The position numbers and the translations under genes were made by a program. From Basidiobolus meristosporus CBS 931.73 (taxonomy: Eukaryota; Basidiobolomycota; Basidiobolomycetes; Basidiobolales; Basidiobolaceae): DNA of 64,000 nt. Location: the NCBI GenBank assembly GCA_002104905.1, contig MCFE01000264.1:44362-108361 (forward strand). Reading direction: 5' to 3'. Under the pieces are notes generated by a model. That model was not told the origin of the DNA. It ran no database searches and worked only from the letters and a program-made list of their open reading frames with translations. Below, in pieces: positions 35,001 through 47,520 of this stretch; positions within the stretch are counted from its first letter, which is position 1; each line of letters starts with the position of its first letter.

Positions 35001-36048
35001 GTACTACTTTAAAGGTCAGTGTATGGCTTCCTTCACTGCTTCTAAGGTTTACTTGGATAGTTCCTTCTCCCACTGCATCAAGTGTTCTATTGTCACCCAT
35101 GAAAACCTTCTTAATTGGAATTTCTTGATATTGGGTAAAAAGTTCTTTTTGGTGTGTAAAGTGTTGAGAAGCTCCAGAGTCAATATACCACGTCTGAGAA
35201 TCCTTGTTTGTGATCATATTTAGTGCAGATATGAATAGTCTATCTTCAGTTGTTGCAGCATTTCCATATTCAGGCTTCTTTTGCTGATAATCTCTCTTTT
35301 TGAAACACCGGTCTGATGTGTGTCCTTTCCTTTTGCAGTAGTTGCAAAATAGGTTGCTGTTGCCTTTGTAGGGTCTGGGGTACCTCCTTTGTTGGTTATC
35401 ATTGCTTATTAAAGCATTTTCTTCTTCCTTCTTATTGGCGCTTGATTTTCTTAATTCTTCATCCAGGAGCCTTCCATATACATAATTTAAGGTCAAATCT
35501 TCAGTTCTGGACTCTAGGGCTGATACAAGGCCCTGAAACTTGTCTGTCAGGCTATTCAGGATGGTCACTATCACATCCTCATCAGTAGTTGGTACGCCCA
35601 CAGATTCCATCTCATCTACCAGCAGGGTAATTCTGTTAATTAGATTTTTCATTTCTTCTCCTGGCAGCATCTTTGTAGTAAAGAATTTTCTTCTCAGATA
35701 CATTTTCTTGGCAGCTGAACATGACTGGTAGGTGTCTTCTAATGCCTTCCAGGCATTCTTTGCCGTTTTTGCTCTTAAGCATTGAATTAGCAATTTGTCC
35801 TTGACATTAAGGCAAATGCAGTTAAAGGCACTTTGTTCTTTCTTCTGGTACTTTAAGGCTTCCTCTCCCACATTTTTAGGAGGGCATTCTTCTCCCATGA
35901 CAATATCCCAAAGGCCTCTTTCTTGTAGCAGCATCTTCATCTTCACCTTCCACACTTGGTAGTTAGATCCATCCCACTTTTCAGCAGAGGGAAAAATTCC
36001 AGTAATAGCAGTAGTAGACATTGCAGAGAGTGACAGCTTGGGGCTCAT
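32077..36048 (-). pseudogene. Copia gag-pol of copy B, broken three times
   Basis: Same protein order as copy A (zinc knuckle, DSGA protease, DD35E integrase, YVDD reverse transcriptase, RNase H), starting at the ATG in the primer-binding site (36048). Damage: CAA to TAA in the integrase zinc-binding region (34651-34653, at GKQARQ); one base lost in a T run near 33,231-33,236, before the RT YGLKQ motif; one base gained in a T run near 32,325-32,331, near the RNase H DNQGC motif. It keeps the LPINR codons that copy A lacks and the conserved KQSPRAW. Both frameshifts are homopolymer slips. The copy cannot make full polyprotein. Confidence 0.93.
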
Positions 36049-36052
36049 AACC

Positions 36053-36402
36053 TGTTGTAAGAGTCTTGGAGATATTGGAAGTGATTGGGAGAACAAGTAG
36101 ATTATGTGGTTTTCACTTAATGATTTATTGAATGTAAAAGTAGTATTTATACTTTTACCTGGTCTTGGCATTACAAACACATAGAATAGGTTAAGGAAGG
36201 TCCCAAGAACATGTGTGCAAAGTTTGGGGCTGTTTGGACAACTTTGAGAATTTTCATGTTCTGGGTACCTGGCGTTTTGGTGAAAATATTCTAAGTAAAT
36301 CCCGACAAGGAATTTGGTCAGTATTCTCTAGGATTTGAGGGTAATGATCTAAGTGACTAAGTTAGGTCAATATTTGGGTGGAAATTACAAATTTTTACAA
36401 CA
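36053..36402 (-). repeat. 5' LTR of copia B
   Basis: 350 bp with TATA (complement TATTTATA) and AATAAA as in copy A. It is followed by the duplicated GTTTT and then by R1 sequence. Confidence 0.93.
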
Positions 36403-36677
36403 GTTTTGACTTTGGAAGCTTTAGTACATTGTCATCTCAAAGGACGCTGAACCCAGCATATACTTTTGTTAAGACGCCAACCAAGTTGGGGATTGTAGCT
36501 CAATAGTTTTCCCTTGACAAGCTTGTGGCTTTGTTCCCCATCACATTAGATTAGAGACAGAACCCAAGTATTCCTAGCAAGCTTTGCCAGAGGTTATTGC
36601 ACTCAGTGAACACCCCACACACAAATCACTTGTGAAGTGTTTAATGTATCTCTCCCTTGGACTTATACACCATCACA

Positions 36678-38379
36678 ATGATACACATCTTGCAAACATA
36701 TACTTGGTGGCCATAACTTCTGCAATAAATACCTCCTGAACATCCACAAAGAGCTTCTTGGTATTTGGCCAATATAATCTTTCTTCCTGCTGGATTCTAG
36801 TCCCCCTCATAGGTGCATTCTGGCTCTTGTTTGTATGAGTTCCATATTAAATGGTGTAGAAATTGGCTTGTGACCAAGCAAAATCCTGCATACCTTGGTG
36901 GAGTTTTCCTAACAAATATAGGTTGCTTGATGAACCCAACCCAATTATGCATTACCTAGCCAATTACCCACACATTGGGGCTGCTAAGCTTCTTGATGCC
37001 ATAGGCATTGGTGTCTCCATGTGCACATCTGTCCTCAATATTTTCCAACTCATCCTGGCTGTCCTCCATCAGCCAACTCATTGCATCAGTGAAGGCAATA
37101 TTCTTGATGAGATTGCAATATTGCTGTACCTGCAACTTGACTTGTCCTCCTATTTCCCCTCACATCCACTCCATAGAAAACTATCAAAAGGTGACTCTAG
37201 CTCTAATATTCTCAACACACTAAGCAAGATGGAGTAGCAAATGGATACAATAGTGGCAGAGATCTATGCACTCCGCTTTATGTTTGTAGAATAGCTGCTC
37301 AAGTCCTGTCACAAACTCTTTGCACATAAGCTGTAGATGTGTCATGTTGGCACTGGTGATATACTTCTGGATAAATATTCTTGCAATGTCTACATCTGAC
37401 TCCCAATGCTTCCAATGCAATCTAAGTGGAAATGGCTTCAGATGGCCACTTAGATAAATACATATCCAGCTCATCCAGTCCTTGCACCTGTATTGTTGCA
37501 TATGCATATAAGTGTTGATTGTAGCCTGCAAAAAGTACTTAGAGTAGCAGATACTCTGTAATATCTTGCCAGTTCTTTCAAAGCTTTCTGGTATCTCAAG
37601 GGGCTCATTTGGCATAAAACTTCACTGGTGCAACTTGGTCATTGGTATAGAGATATTGTTGAAAAGCAAATGCATTATTCCAGTGGAAACCTTTTGCGCC
37701 AACAAATACCCTCTATCTTAAGTATATCTGGTTTCCAATTAATTCCATATTCTAGCCAATGGCTCCTAGTTTTCCAACTTTGCTGCATTTGCATGCTAGC
37801 ATCTGTATGTTCTCTCTGTGGAAAGATGATGTTCTTAGTGTTGATGTTTGGGTAATAATAATGTATATGGTTATGGAGTAAGTCCCCTGGATCTCACACA
37901 TTTGACAGAAATGCTGTGTATTGTGCCCAGAAAAGCCAGCTATCTTGATGATGCCAGGAGTATCTCCAATGCAGATGATAATATGCACTTTGACAAAATG
38001 GCCATTTACTGTTGTCTCTAATGCAGATAATAATATGTGCATTTATATGATGGCCATTTACAGTAACCCTGCTGAAAAGCATACAAAATGCATCCAGCAA
38101 TGGATTCAGGTAGCTATCCAGATTAGATGGTGATTTTGGCCTAGATATTGGTGAGAGTACCCTCAGATACTGCTCTGATATGTAAAATAGGCAGCAGATT
38201 CAGGTTGATGAGAGTCAGTGGGCAGCAGGAACTGTTGGCAGAGTACATGTTTAATGAGGATCCATCAAGTGTCAAGGCAAAGGTATTATTGTACATACCT
38301 TCAAAGTAGCCCTTGCTTCTTAGCTATTTGTAATATTTGCCATTGAATATATCTTATATGTTTGAGCTTGATTGATACT
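36678..38379 (-). pseudogene. T2 transposase relic, C-terminal and central part
   Basis: Minus-strand transposase sequence between R1 and R2. Recognisable: CIGDTPGIIKIAGFSG near 37,950, a CQMCEIQG pair, TNTYMHMQQYRCKDWMSW near 37,500, and HLQLMCKEFVTGLEQLFY near 37,300. A short local duplication near 37,975-38,080 repeats the segment around GCAGATAATAATATG and GGCCATTTAC. The frame is broken by several stops. The gene continues on the far side of R2 at 47,782. Confidence 0.65.
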
Positions 38380-38451
38380 AGACTTGTTCCATTATACTGT
38401 GCCAGGGCATGTGGCATGATCCGTGGTCTGAAAGAACAAACAGGTGCAATA

Positions 38452-39470
38452 TTGTAGCTACCAGTAGGCAGGATTACTCTTGGACAATTTTGCACCATGT
38501 GAGACAATCTTGCACACTATGGTACAATCTGACACAATGAGATTGGCACAAATGATTGCGCCAACTTTTAATGCTTGCATCATGTGCACAATCAGATACC
38601 GCCATTATGGTAGGTAAAATCTGGTATTTGGATATGTTTCTTTGATATAAATAAAAATGAATGCGTATCACACTATAAACCACACTAATACATACCATTT
38701 TGGTTACCATCACTCCAATTGGACGGTATCTCAGTAGTTAATTGGTCCAAAAGTATCCAAAAGCTCTCAGCCCCCAATTAGCTCTTTGACCAATACACAA
38801 GCTACCTGATTTGTCATCAAATATCCCATTTTGCCCATTGAGCAAGTAAATCCCTGATCCAAGTGATTGGACAAGGTGTCATAGCAAGCATACAACCAAT
38901 TGTATAGGCGCAAATCAGATCAAATGGCTGCACTAGTGCCACAGATGATGTATACATGAAATATTACAGCTACCAGCAGGCAAGATTGCTCTTGGACAAT
39001 TTTGCACCATGTGGTACAATCTGCACAGTTTGACATAATCTGACACAATGAGGCTGGCACAAATGATTCTGCGAACTTGTAATGCATGCATCACATGCAC
39101 AATTGGATACTACTATAATGGTTGGTAAATTCTGGTATTTACATATGTTTCTTTAATATAAGTGGAAATAAATGTGTTGCACACCATAAACTACATTGCT
39201 ACATACCATTTTGGTTACCATCACTGCAATTGGATGGTATCTCAGTGGTTATTTGGTCCAAAAGTATACTGAAGCTATCAGCCCCCAATTGGCTCTTTGA
39301 TCAATATACAAGCTACCTGATTTGCCATCAAATATCCCATTGTCCCCATTGAGCACATAAATTGCTGTTCCTGGTGATTGGACAAGATGCCATAACTAGC
39401 ATGCAACCAATCAAATAGGTGTGGACAGATCAAATGGTCACACTGGTATTACAGATGATGTATATATGTG
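38452..39470 (+). repeat. Tandem duplication inside R2, period about 510 bp
   Basis: Unit 1 (from TTGTAGCTACCAGTAGGCAG at 38,452) and unit 2 (from TTACAGCTACCAGCAGGCAA at 38,964) run in parallel to ACAGATGATGTATACATG (38,941) and ACAGATGATGTATATATG (39,451). The other R2 copy at 52,610 has a single unit, and unit 2 is closer to it than unit 1 is. Confidence 0.85.
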
Positions 39471-39771
39471 CAGGGTGTTTATATATAGGGGTCCTGTCTC
39501 AAATGTGAGATGACCTGGATATTACATATAGAAATGATTTAGTGATCACTGATTTGCAATGGCTTGATGTGGATTGCAAAAAAATGCATTGTTAGGATCA
39601 TGACAAATAATAGCAATTCTATGCAATTGCATCATCTTCTCCTAGGTATTTTTCTCACAGGGATTACTACTGAAGCATTTGGCAGTGATTCACTTTGCAC
39701 ACCTAAACTACTTTCTTGTTGACTATCCTCTTGGCTACTTGTATATTTGTAGTCATTATCTTGCCTCTTAG

Positions 39772-40959
39772 TTAATGAGTGCGGTGCTGAATTGCTTTGG
39801 ATGATGCAGCTGAGCCGGTCTGCAGTGCTATGCGCTGATGTGTTCTCTTACTTGCCAAAGACTCTGGCAGTGGAGGCACCTCATTTGGGTCATCATCAGT
39901 CAGTTCACCAGAAGAATCCTGCTGATGGTCAGGTGTAATGGCACATGCAGACACAACTAGATGCACTGGCATAGCCCTTAGCTGAGTTCAATGTGATGCC
40001 ACTTGGTGATGTGACTCAGCCTGCTCCAATGAACCCATGTCTTTTTGGGCAGTTTGGCAAGTTCTAGTGGTTTTACTCTGAAGCATGCACATTGACTTGA
40101 CATGCATTGACTTGATGTTGGGCGCTCTTGTGAAGGGTGTTGGTATAGTTTAGATTGATGTGCACCAGCATGCTGAAGTTACAAGCATTGGTAAGGAATC
40201 CAGGAAGGTATGCTGGCGCAATCTTGACGCTGTTGCTTGTGGTCGGCATTCTTCCTCTTGAAGCTCACCTTCTGATTCCTCAAGGTATTCACTTACCCTC
40301 TGCCTGATACTTTGGAACTGTTGCCTGGATGAGTCCTGTGTATATTGCTCTTGGAAGCTACTTAGCTCTACTAATAAATCACATAATACATTAGTCATTT
40401 GAGTCATAACTAATTCAAAATCTCTCTGGTTCCCAAAGTTAAGGCACAAATGGACATGTCCGGCCTGTACTGAGCAAACTACATGCAAAATTGTTCCTTT
40501 GCGGCTTCCTCATCAAATCCCTTCACTCACAGCTCATTCTTGATTTCAATACTTGTCTTGTTATATATCTTCTTACATACATCTGCTGGCATCTTGATGT
40601 AGAAATCATGCCACAGCTCGCTAATCAGGTTCTTCCATCTCTGTTGACTCTCCAAGGAAGCTAGCTCTGCTAGATTAATGTGTAGTGCCCAAATATTGGT
40701 ATGAAGGCTTATTATAAACACTTGGGCCATACTGAAATCATCGGGCAAGAGCTCAAATGGATCTGGCAGTGACTTTTCCTGTCTGGACCATGCTTGTGAG
40801 CTGGGGGATGGGTTTTGTCTGGGTTGTAATAAAGATGAGTGGAGACTTGGTATAGGGACTATAGTGATGGATTTGGATACATATACAGTAGTGTATTGGC
40901 ATTAACCTGGTCTTATATGAAATATATATGAAAACTAATGTGATTGTTGAGTTTTCCAT
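39772..40959 (-). pseudogene. Second (accessory) gene of R2, broken
   Basis: Three to four open pieces on the minus strand (40,753-40,959; 40,527-40,748; 40,150-40,488; 39,772-39,972) probably belong to one gene. Visible: a helical, Trp-containing block (SLESQQRWKNLISELWHDFY), a Gln/Ser/Glu-rich stretch (YLEESEGELQEEECRPQA) and an acidic Ser-rich tail (DSSGELTDDDPNEVPPLPE). PIF/Harbinger elements normally encode a second, Myb/SANT-like DNA-binding protein; I see no clear Myb signature, so the role is inferred from position. It is read away from the transposase. Confidence 0.45.
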
Positions 40960-41249
40960 ATATTATGCATGATGCATCTTGGGTTGCATTGACACAGAGC
41001 AGATCACATCACTTGCAGATTTCCTATTTGATCATAGACTTGTGAGTAAAACATCAATAAAAATACCCAGTCATTGTTTGAGGATGACTTTTGCAATAAA
41101 ATGATGGGATACATGGCAATTGATGGAGATTTAATCATAATGCATGGAAAATCAGATAAATCAAGCTGATCACGCCAAATCAATTCAAATCACCTAAGCC
41201 CAATCTTCTACCAATTTTAATATTACTTACTCATCTGAATAGTCCTTTC

Positions 41250-42170
41250 TCATCAATCCCATCACTACTACTGGATTTCCTTTTGACACACTAGAGGAGA
41301 TCTATACTAGGTACTGTGGACCGTCCACCCCAATCAACTCAAGGAGATCCCTTGTTAAGCTTCTCTGCTATTGCAAGAACTATTGCCCTACAAGGTTTCA
41401 TCCCACTATCTATGGCAACAAAAGTCCTATAAGCTTTCATTCCCAGCTGACAGCAATGGAGAACTACCTTGTAGAGGGTATGAATGACTTAGAGCAAACT
41501 TGGAGTACTAGGTTCAGAAGCTCAAATAGACTTCCATATCCCAGAGTGTTCAGCAACAGGTTCCATATAAGGAGTATTTTGAATACCTTCCCAATCAGGA
41601 TTAGCAGACCTTCTAGAGGGCAGAGGCACTTTTATTCTGGCAAGTACAAGGCACACTGTGTGAAGTTTCAAGCACTGTCAGACATTGAGGGTAACATCAT
41701 CTGGTATGGTGGGTCATTTGCTGGAAGTAAGCATGACAAAGCACTCTAAGTAGAGAATCATTGGGAATTCAGTAGAGGAGAGAACTGTATGACAGACTTG
41801 GCTTATATAGGAGTTGGTTGTCAGAGATCAGGATGTATTACGGCTTATAGGAAGCCAAGGAATGTTGTGCTTAGCAGGAAGCAGAAGCTACAATGAGATA
41901 TTTAATCATCTCCAAGTGATGGTAGAGCATGCATTTGGATGTCAAAGAGATTCAGCATATTGGCAGGTAAATACAGAGGAAAGTCATATATAGAAGAAAA
42001 CAGCAGAATAGGTAACATAGTTAAGATAATTATCAGTGCACAATACATTCATACAAGAAGACATCCACTAGGAGAGTGTGTCTGGAGCATTATGAAGAGT
42101 AAATCAAGCAAGCAATGCACTACTCTGAGCAACATAAGTAAGATTGAGCAAAGTTACCAGTAACTATATC
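41250..42170 (+). pseudogene. DDE_4/Harbinger-type transposase relic of R2
   Basis: N-terminal helical part (EEIYTRYCGPSTPINSRRSL), then NTFPIRISRPSRGQRHFYSG, KYKAHCVKFQALSDIEGNII and FAGSKHDKAL, the classic DDE_4 block. This is followed by MTDLAYIGVG (second Asp) and, after a frameshift, QVMVEHAFGCQR (the Glu motif). The first catalytic Asp position reads Asn (NTFPI), and there is a stop after HDKAL plus frameshifts near 41,890 and 41,950. It is therefore dead. Relatives cut and paste with a 3-bp target duplication, which fits the flanks of R2. Confidence 0.75.
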
Positions 42171-42602
42171 CTACAACTGGCATTTTGGTAGAGATTATAG
42201 TAGATATTATAGGGCCAGATGGTGCCATAGAGTGCCAGATCAATCCAGCACTATAAACAGGCTGGCACTAACCCTATGAAAAACTATTGAGATGATCCTG
42301 TCAAAAGGCCATCACAAAGTTAAAGTCCCGTGACTAAGAGGTACTGATCTTGTGGGGAAACCATCCAAGCAGGGTTGAAAAATAATTGCACCCCATATTT
42401 CACAAAAAACATAGTCAAAATTTTCCATTGCAACAATGTATAGGTGGCTTTTGATTGGTTCCCTGTCAATTTGCTCACTTTCTGATCCCAGACACTCTAT
42501 TGTCTCCTACAATTGAGTGAATTGATTGGCTATTGCCTCTTTTTCAAATTCCTTACTTCCTAGCTCAACTGTTTCTCTTACTTTTCATGCATACAAGTTG
42601 AT

Positions 42603-44662
42603 TTATGTCTGTTGAAACTTCAGTTGTACCTCAAATGCCAATTGTATTGAACTACACAAGTCTCTATACCCTACACTTACACTAAGCCCAACCCCACACT
42701 CAACAAGTATCTCCATTAAAATCCATTACTCAATAAGTATTCCTGCTGCAACGCTCTGGTTCCACAACTTTGGTTGGAACCCAATGGCTTTATGCCCCTG
42801 TTCATTCACCGGTTCCCACATGTCCTAGTCTTCAGCTGGCACTGCAAGGTCTAGCACCTCATCAGCCAGTCTTTGCAATAAATCCTTGCAATATTGCAGT
42901 GCATTTTCTTGAGCACTGTTCTTGAAGAAGTGCTGCAACCTTTTGGTATTCCTATCAATGTTCCAAAACTCCACTGAAGGCATTGTGATAGTCTTTCAGG
43001 TTCTTGACATTGTAGCCTTGTCTGTCAGTGGGATCTCCACTCTGCCAACAAAGGAGGCTGTGGTAGACAAATTGCCTTTTTCAGCAAACTCATCAGCTTT
43101 GCTGGAGTGTAGCTCAACTGGCTGCGCTTCCAACTCTTGTGAAAACAGCTGTTTTCTTGTCGGTAATTCTTCTTGGCTATGATGGGATTCAGTCTGTTCC
43201 TGGCTTGTGGCATTAGTTGGCTAGAGCTGCAGTTTTTTTTGCATGCCTTCCTGTTTCAAGCTTAGGTATACATTTTTCCCTTTACCTTTTCCTTATCACT
43301 GCCAGGACTTTCACAGCTACTTTGTCTGAGTGCTTCTTGTAAAGAACTATATTTTCTCCTGGATAAGCTCTGCTCTGACATATCTGTTTTGGCCAGCTTG
43401 TCCCTTGCTGGCACTCTTCTGGCAACCTGACGTTTCTTTTCCACTTGTTTTGAGCACTCAACCATAGTTGTGACAGGCTCCTGTAAAAGCAGCTGGTTTT
43501 TATCACTGCCAGTTCCTTCACTGCTAATTTGACTGGGTGTTTCTTGAGTGGTACTACATTTTTTCTTTGATAAATGTTGGGCTGGTGCATCCATGTCTGC
43601 CTGCCTGTCCCTAATTGGCACTCTTCCAGCTACCTGGTGTCTTTTTGACACTTGTCTGGAGCTTTTGGCCCTTCTTGTAACTGGCTCTTGAGGAAGCCAC
43701 TGGTTTATAGCCATGGCACCCTTGTTTTTCTGCCTTTGATAGTTTCAACAATACTAAAAATGCTTTCTATGCATACCAATGTTGGCCCAAAATGTGTTTG
43801 CCCATTTGAATCCAGGATAATGCTCATGAAACAAGTCAAATGCATTCTGCTTGGCCTTGAGTTCCTGATGGTCCCATAGTATGCTAGCCTTAAGGTGATG
43901 GAGTGCTAGACTTCTGACAGCCTCTTGTATATCAGCCCACTCTTCATTATTACAATCAATGGCTTCATGGATCTTCAATGTCCTTTGATTTTTAGGCTTT
44001 GGGATAAACACCACACTGCCTCCCTCCCATGCTGTGATTGGTTTTTCTGTGGGCTTTATTGTTGCACAGTGTTGTTGTGCTTCAAAGGCTGTATGGTGCT
44101 CTTCTGCTGTTGCATTGGGAAATGGCTTGATTCTTGGCTGTGACATTGAGCTATTTGAGTTCCTTTGTTACAGCAAAGATACTGCTTTCTCTACCTGGGA
44201 TATTGAATGCACTACACATACTATCTGCTCATCCTGTTTCTGGACAATTTCCTGATTTCTCTAGGCTATTGCATCTATCATAGCAGCCACTGCACCTAAT
44301 TGCTTCATTAATGCTTTGGTATGAGCTGACAACATACTTGCTAATATGGATGGTGGTGATGTTATCATGGCCACTTGCTGATCTTAAACTGAGGGTACTA
44401 CATTTGCCACATTCCCATCTGCCTGAGCATAACGGTCAGCTTGTGGCTCCGCTAAGGTTCTCTATTGCCTACTCAACTGAGAGCCTGCAGAGTCAGCATT
44501 ATTACCTTCAATGGGCACACTGTCCACAGGGCCTTTTTTGTATGTAGCCCCTCTTGTTGCACTGATTGTCAAAGCAATCTGTTGTCCAATTGTACTTGTG
44601 TTGCTGTCAGCAGTGGTGTTTGGTTAAGAACCAGACAACTTTGCCTAATTTTTTGGCAGCAT
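42603..44662 (-). pseudogene. T-family accessory protein relic (T3, full span)
   Basis: The start ATG-CTG-CCA is present at 44,662 and the stop is TAA at 42,603. Order: Ser/Thr-rich N-terminus with SVPIEGN, coiled coil, KPTEKPITAWEGGSVVFIPK, IQEAVRSLALHHLKASILWD, then two tandem ~68-residue basic modules (VSKRHQVAGRVPIRDRQAD and VEKKRQVARRVPARDKLAK). Last is a leucine-rich C-terminal block (YCKDLLQRLADEVLDLAV). Open pieces are 43,754-44,146 and 43,262-43,714; frameshifts and stops separate them. No known domain recognised. It is a partner of the transposase by association only. Confidence 0.6.
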
Positions 44663-44919
44663 ATATATGAAAGTGAGTCAAACCATAGGTGAAATAGTGT
44701 TGCACATATGTGTGTATATGGTGCTACAACTTTATTAATAATGCCTGCTATGGCAGGTCATCATTGAATCTTACATTCATGTAGGTGCAATGTCTCAAAT
44801 ACAAGACTGTCTTAAGTTAACATGATTATTGACTAAAAAGTGATACAGTAGTGTTACATTGTCAAAGGTCAAACTGTTTGCCCCATGGAAAAGACTACTT
44901 TGACTTAATGCCGTAAGAA

Positions 44920-47520
44920 AAGAGAAAAAGACCATGCAGCTATTATGGCAAGCCTCTCAGCTATGAAGCACACAGACAACACAGGAAGTATTACAAGGAT
45001 CATGGCCAGTGTTTTGCCACACAAGTCCTATTTGACCATTCATTGTTCACTACTGTACCAACATTATCTTGCCAGCTAGTTGATACTTCTCTATTGGCAC
45101 CTGCCTGTCTTTTTCACCTTGCACAAACTGAGTCAGGTGAGTTTGTGATGCTTTTAAGCTTACCTCAGCCTTCTGAATATGGCACGCAGAGTGATAGCAC
45201 TGACAAAGTAGGTTCACTGATGGATTTTGAGCCTATCTCTCCTAACAACAGTACCATGTATGAGCCTGGTCAAATCCCAATATGCAATGAGACAACACCT
45301 GTTGAAACAAATGCCAAGGATACTTTATGGAGCCAAGTGAGCCCAGTACTTCATCTACTGGTGAATGATGTAATGTTATAGCTAGAGAAGTGGTGCATTT
45401 TCCTAATATCAGTAATGGGTGCTTTGAGAATTTATTGCTACTTCTTGCCAAAATCATACCAGTATGCATCTTACCATGTACATGGTGCAAGTGGACAACC
45501 ATCATGCAGCTGGCAATATATGATCCAGAGACTATCCTGATTCCAGCATGTGTTAATAGTTGCATGGCATTCACATCTAAAAATGCTACCATTGCAACAT
45601 GCCCAACTTGTCAGGAATCCACCACCATTGAGGGAAATCATTGTTCACACTCCAGATATATGCTAGTCATACCCCATCTGAGGGAGCTGATGCAGTCCAA
45701 CAAATATTGCAAAGCTATACAGTACCGCACTCCAAATCAATCACACACAATCATATCCAATATGGTGAATGGCAAACATTACAAGTTGCTATGAAGCAAG
45801 GGCTACTTTGAAGGCATGTAAGACCATGCCTTTGCCTTGGCACTTGATGGATTCTCATTAAAAAGGATTCTACCAGCAAATCCTACTGGCCACTGATTCT
45901 CATCAATCTGAATCTGCCGCCAAACTTACAGAATCAGAGTAATAATCTGACGGCAGTCTCACTGGTGTCTGGGCCTAAATAACCATCCAACCTGGATAGC
46001 TACCTGTATCCATTGCTGGATGAATTTTGTATGCTTTCCAGTGGGATAATGATAAATGGCCGTCATGTAAAACACATATTTCTTTCTACATTGGAGATAC
46101 CCCAGCCATCAGCAAGATAGCAGGTTTTTCCGGTCACAATGGATGGTAGTGCTGTCAAATGTGTGAGATCCAGGGGACTTACTCCATAACTCACACACAT
46201 TATTATTACCCAAACACCAGCACTAAGTACATCTTCTTTCTACAGAGAGAATGTACAGAAGTAAGCATGCAATTGCAGCAAAGTTGGCAAGCTATAAGCC
46301 ATTGGCCGGAATAGGGAATTATTTGAAAACTGGAGATACTTAAAATAGTGGGTATCTGTAGGAGCAAAAGCTTTCCACTGGGAGCAATGTATTTGCTTTT
46401 CAACAATATCCCTATACTGATGACTAAGTTGTACATGGGGTATTTAAAGCTAAATGAGACCTTTGAGATACTGGAGAAATTTGTAATCATTGGTAAGATA
46501 CTACAGAGTATCTGCTACCCTAAGTATCTGTTGCAGGCTCAAATCAATATTCATACACATATGCAACAATACAAGTGCAAAGACTGGATGAATTGGATAT
46601 GTATTTGTTTAAGTGGTGTTCTGGAGCCATTCCTACCAAGAGTATACTGGAAGCATTGGGAGTCATATGTAGACATTTTAGGAATATTTATCCAGAGGCA
46701 GATCACCAATGCCAACTTGACACATCTACAGCTGTTGTGTGAGGAGCTTGTGACAGGATTTGAGCAGCTATACTACAAACATAAAGTTCAATGCGTAGAT
46801 ATCTGCCACTACTGTATCTATTTGTTACTCCATCTTGCTTGGTGTATGGAAAATATACACCTATGCCTATGGCATTAAGAAGCTAAGCAGCCCCAATGCA
46901 TGGGTAATTAGTTAAGTAATGCAAAGCTGGGTTAGGTGCAACAAGCAACTAATTTTTATCAGGAAAACTCTACCAAGAAATGCCGCATTTCTCATGGTCA
47001 CAAGCCAACTTCTACACCATTTGGTACAGAATTCACACAAATAAAAGCCAGAGCACACCTATAAGGCAGACTAGAATTCAGCAGGGGAGAAGGAATATAT
47101 TGGCTAAATACCAAGAAGTTCTTGGCAAATATTCAGGAGGTATTCATAGCAGAAGTGGCAACAACCAAGCATATGTTTACAAGATGTATATGTTACCAGC
47201 AGTACAAGGTATATGACATCTTTGCAAGAATCACACTAAAAAGCCGCAAAGTTGAGATGATAGAAGTATTTTAATTGCGGCAGGTGTGCATGTTTGTAGA
47301 GGTTAGTGAGCAGGAGGCCATAGTTTTTTTGACTCAAACTATATGTGGAATACCCAAGGTAGTAGTGGGTACAGAACCAGCAATAGGCTGTCATACTGCC
47401 AATATATTGCTATCAGAGTATTGCTGTGAGGCTGTCAAAATACCGTCAAGTTTCTTACCATATAGGGCAATTGGATTTCCTGGCCAACTGGATCCACTTA
47501 AAGTAGTTGTAGAGCGCTGA
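44920..47520 (+). pseudogene. Tnp2-like transposase relic of T3
   Basis: Read from the zinc finger (near 44,925, with its second Cys changed to Tyr) through TLSCQLVDTS, QPSEYGTQSDSTDKVGSLMD, NETTPVETNAKDTLWSQVSP (45,290-45,350), IGDTPAISKIAGFSGHNGW (46,095-46,140) and INIHTHMQQYKCKDWMNWI (near 46,540). It continues to ANLTHLQLLCEELVTGFEQL (near 46,730) and a C-terminal piece ending near 47,520. About 100 codons are lost around 46,860, where the FWEFPIEQMCGE block of T4 should be, so this copy has an internal deletion. Several stops remain. Confidence 0.65.

Larger units (their letters stand above)
31716..36402 (-). mobile_element. Copia retrotransposon copy B with GTTTT target duplication
   Basis: 350-bp LTRs at both ends and the 5-bp duplication GTTTT at 31711-31715 and 36403-36407. 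The two LTRs differ at about seven positions (2%). The empty target site survives in R1 copy 2 near 26,810 (ACAGTTGTTTTGACTTTGG), which proves insertion into R1. Confidence 0.96.
30917..36677 (+). repeat. R1 solo-LTR-like repeat, copy 3, interrupted by copia B
   Basis: R1 runs 30,917-31,715 and resumes 36,403-36,677 (TGTAGTGG...CCATCACA), about 1,074 bp without copia B and its duplication. It lies within the transposase 3' region of T2: the left flank CTTGTATTGCTGGTACA and right flank CACATCTTGCAAACATATAC are contiguous in T3 (complement, near 47,170-47,205). The target duplication is not clear. Confidence 0.75.

Noticed and set aside
38380-39470. CRISPR-like array because of short recurring words in R2
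   Set aside because: The words are irregularly spaced, have no constant spacers, and are better explained as subterminal transposon repeats in a eukaryotic genome.
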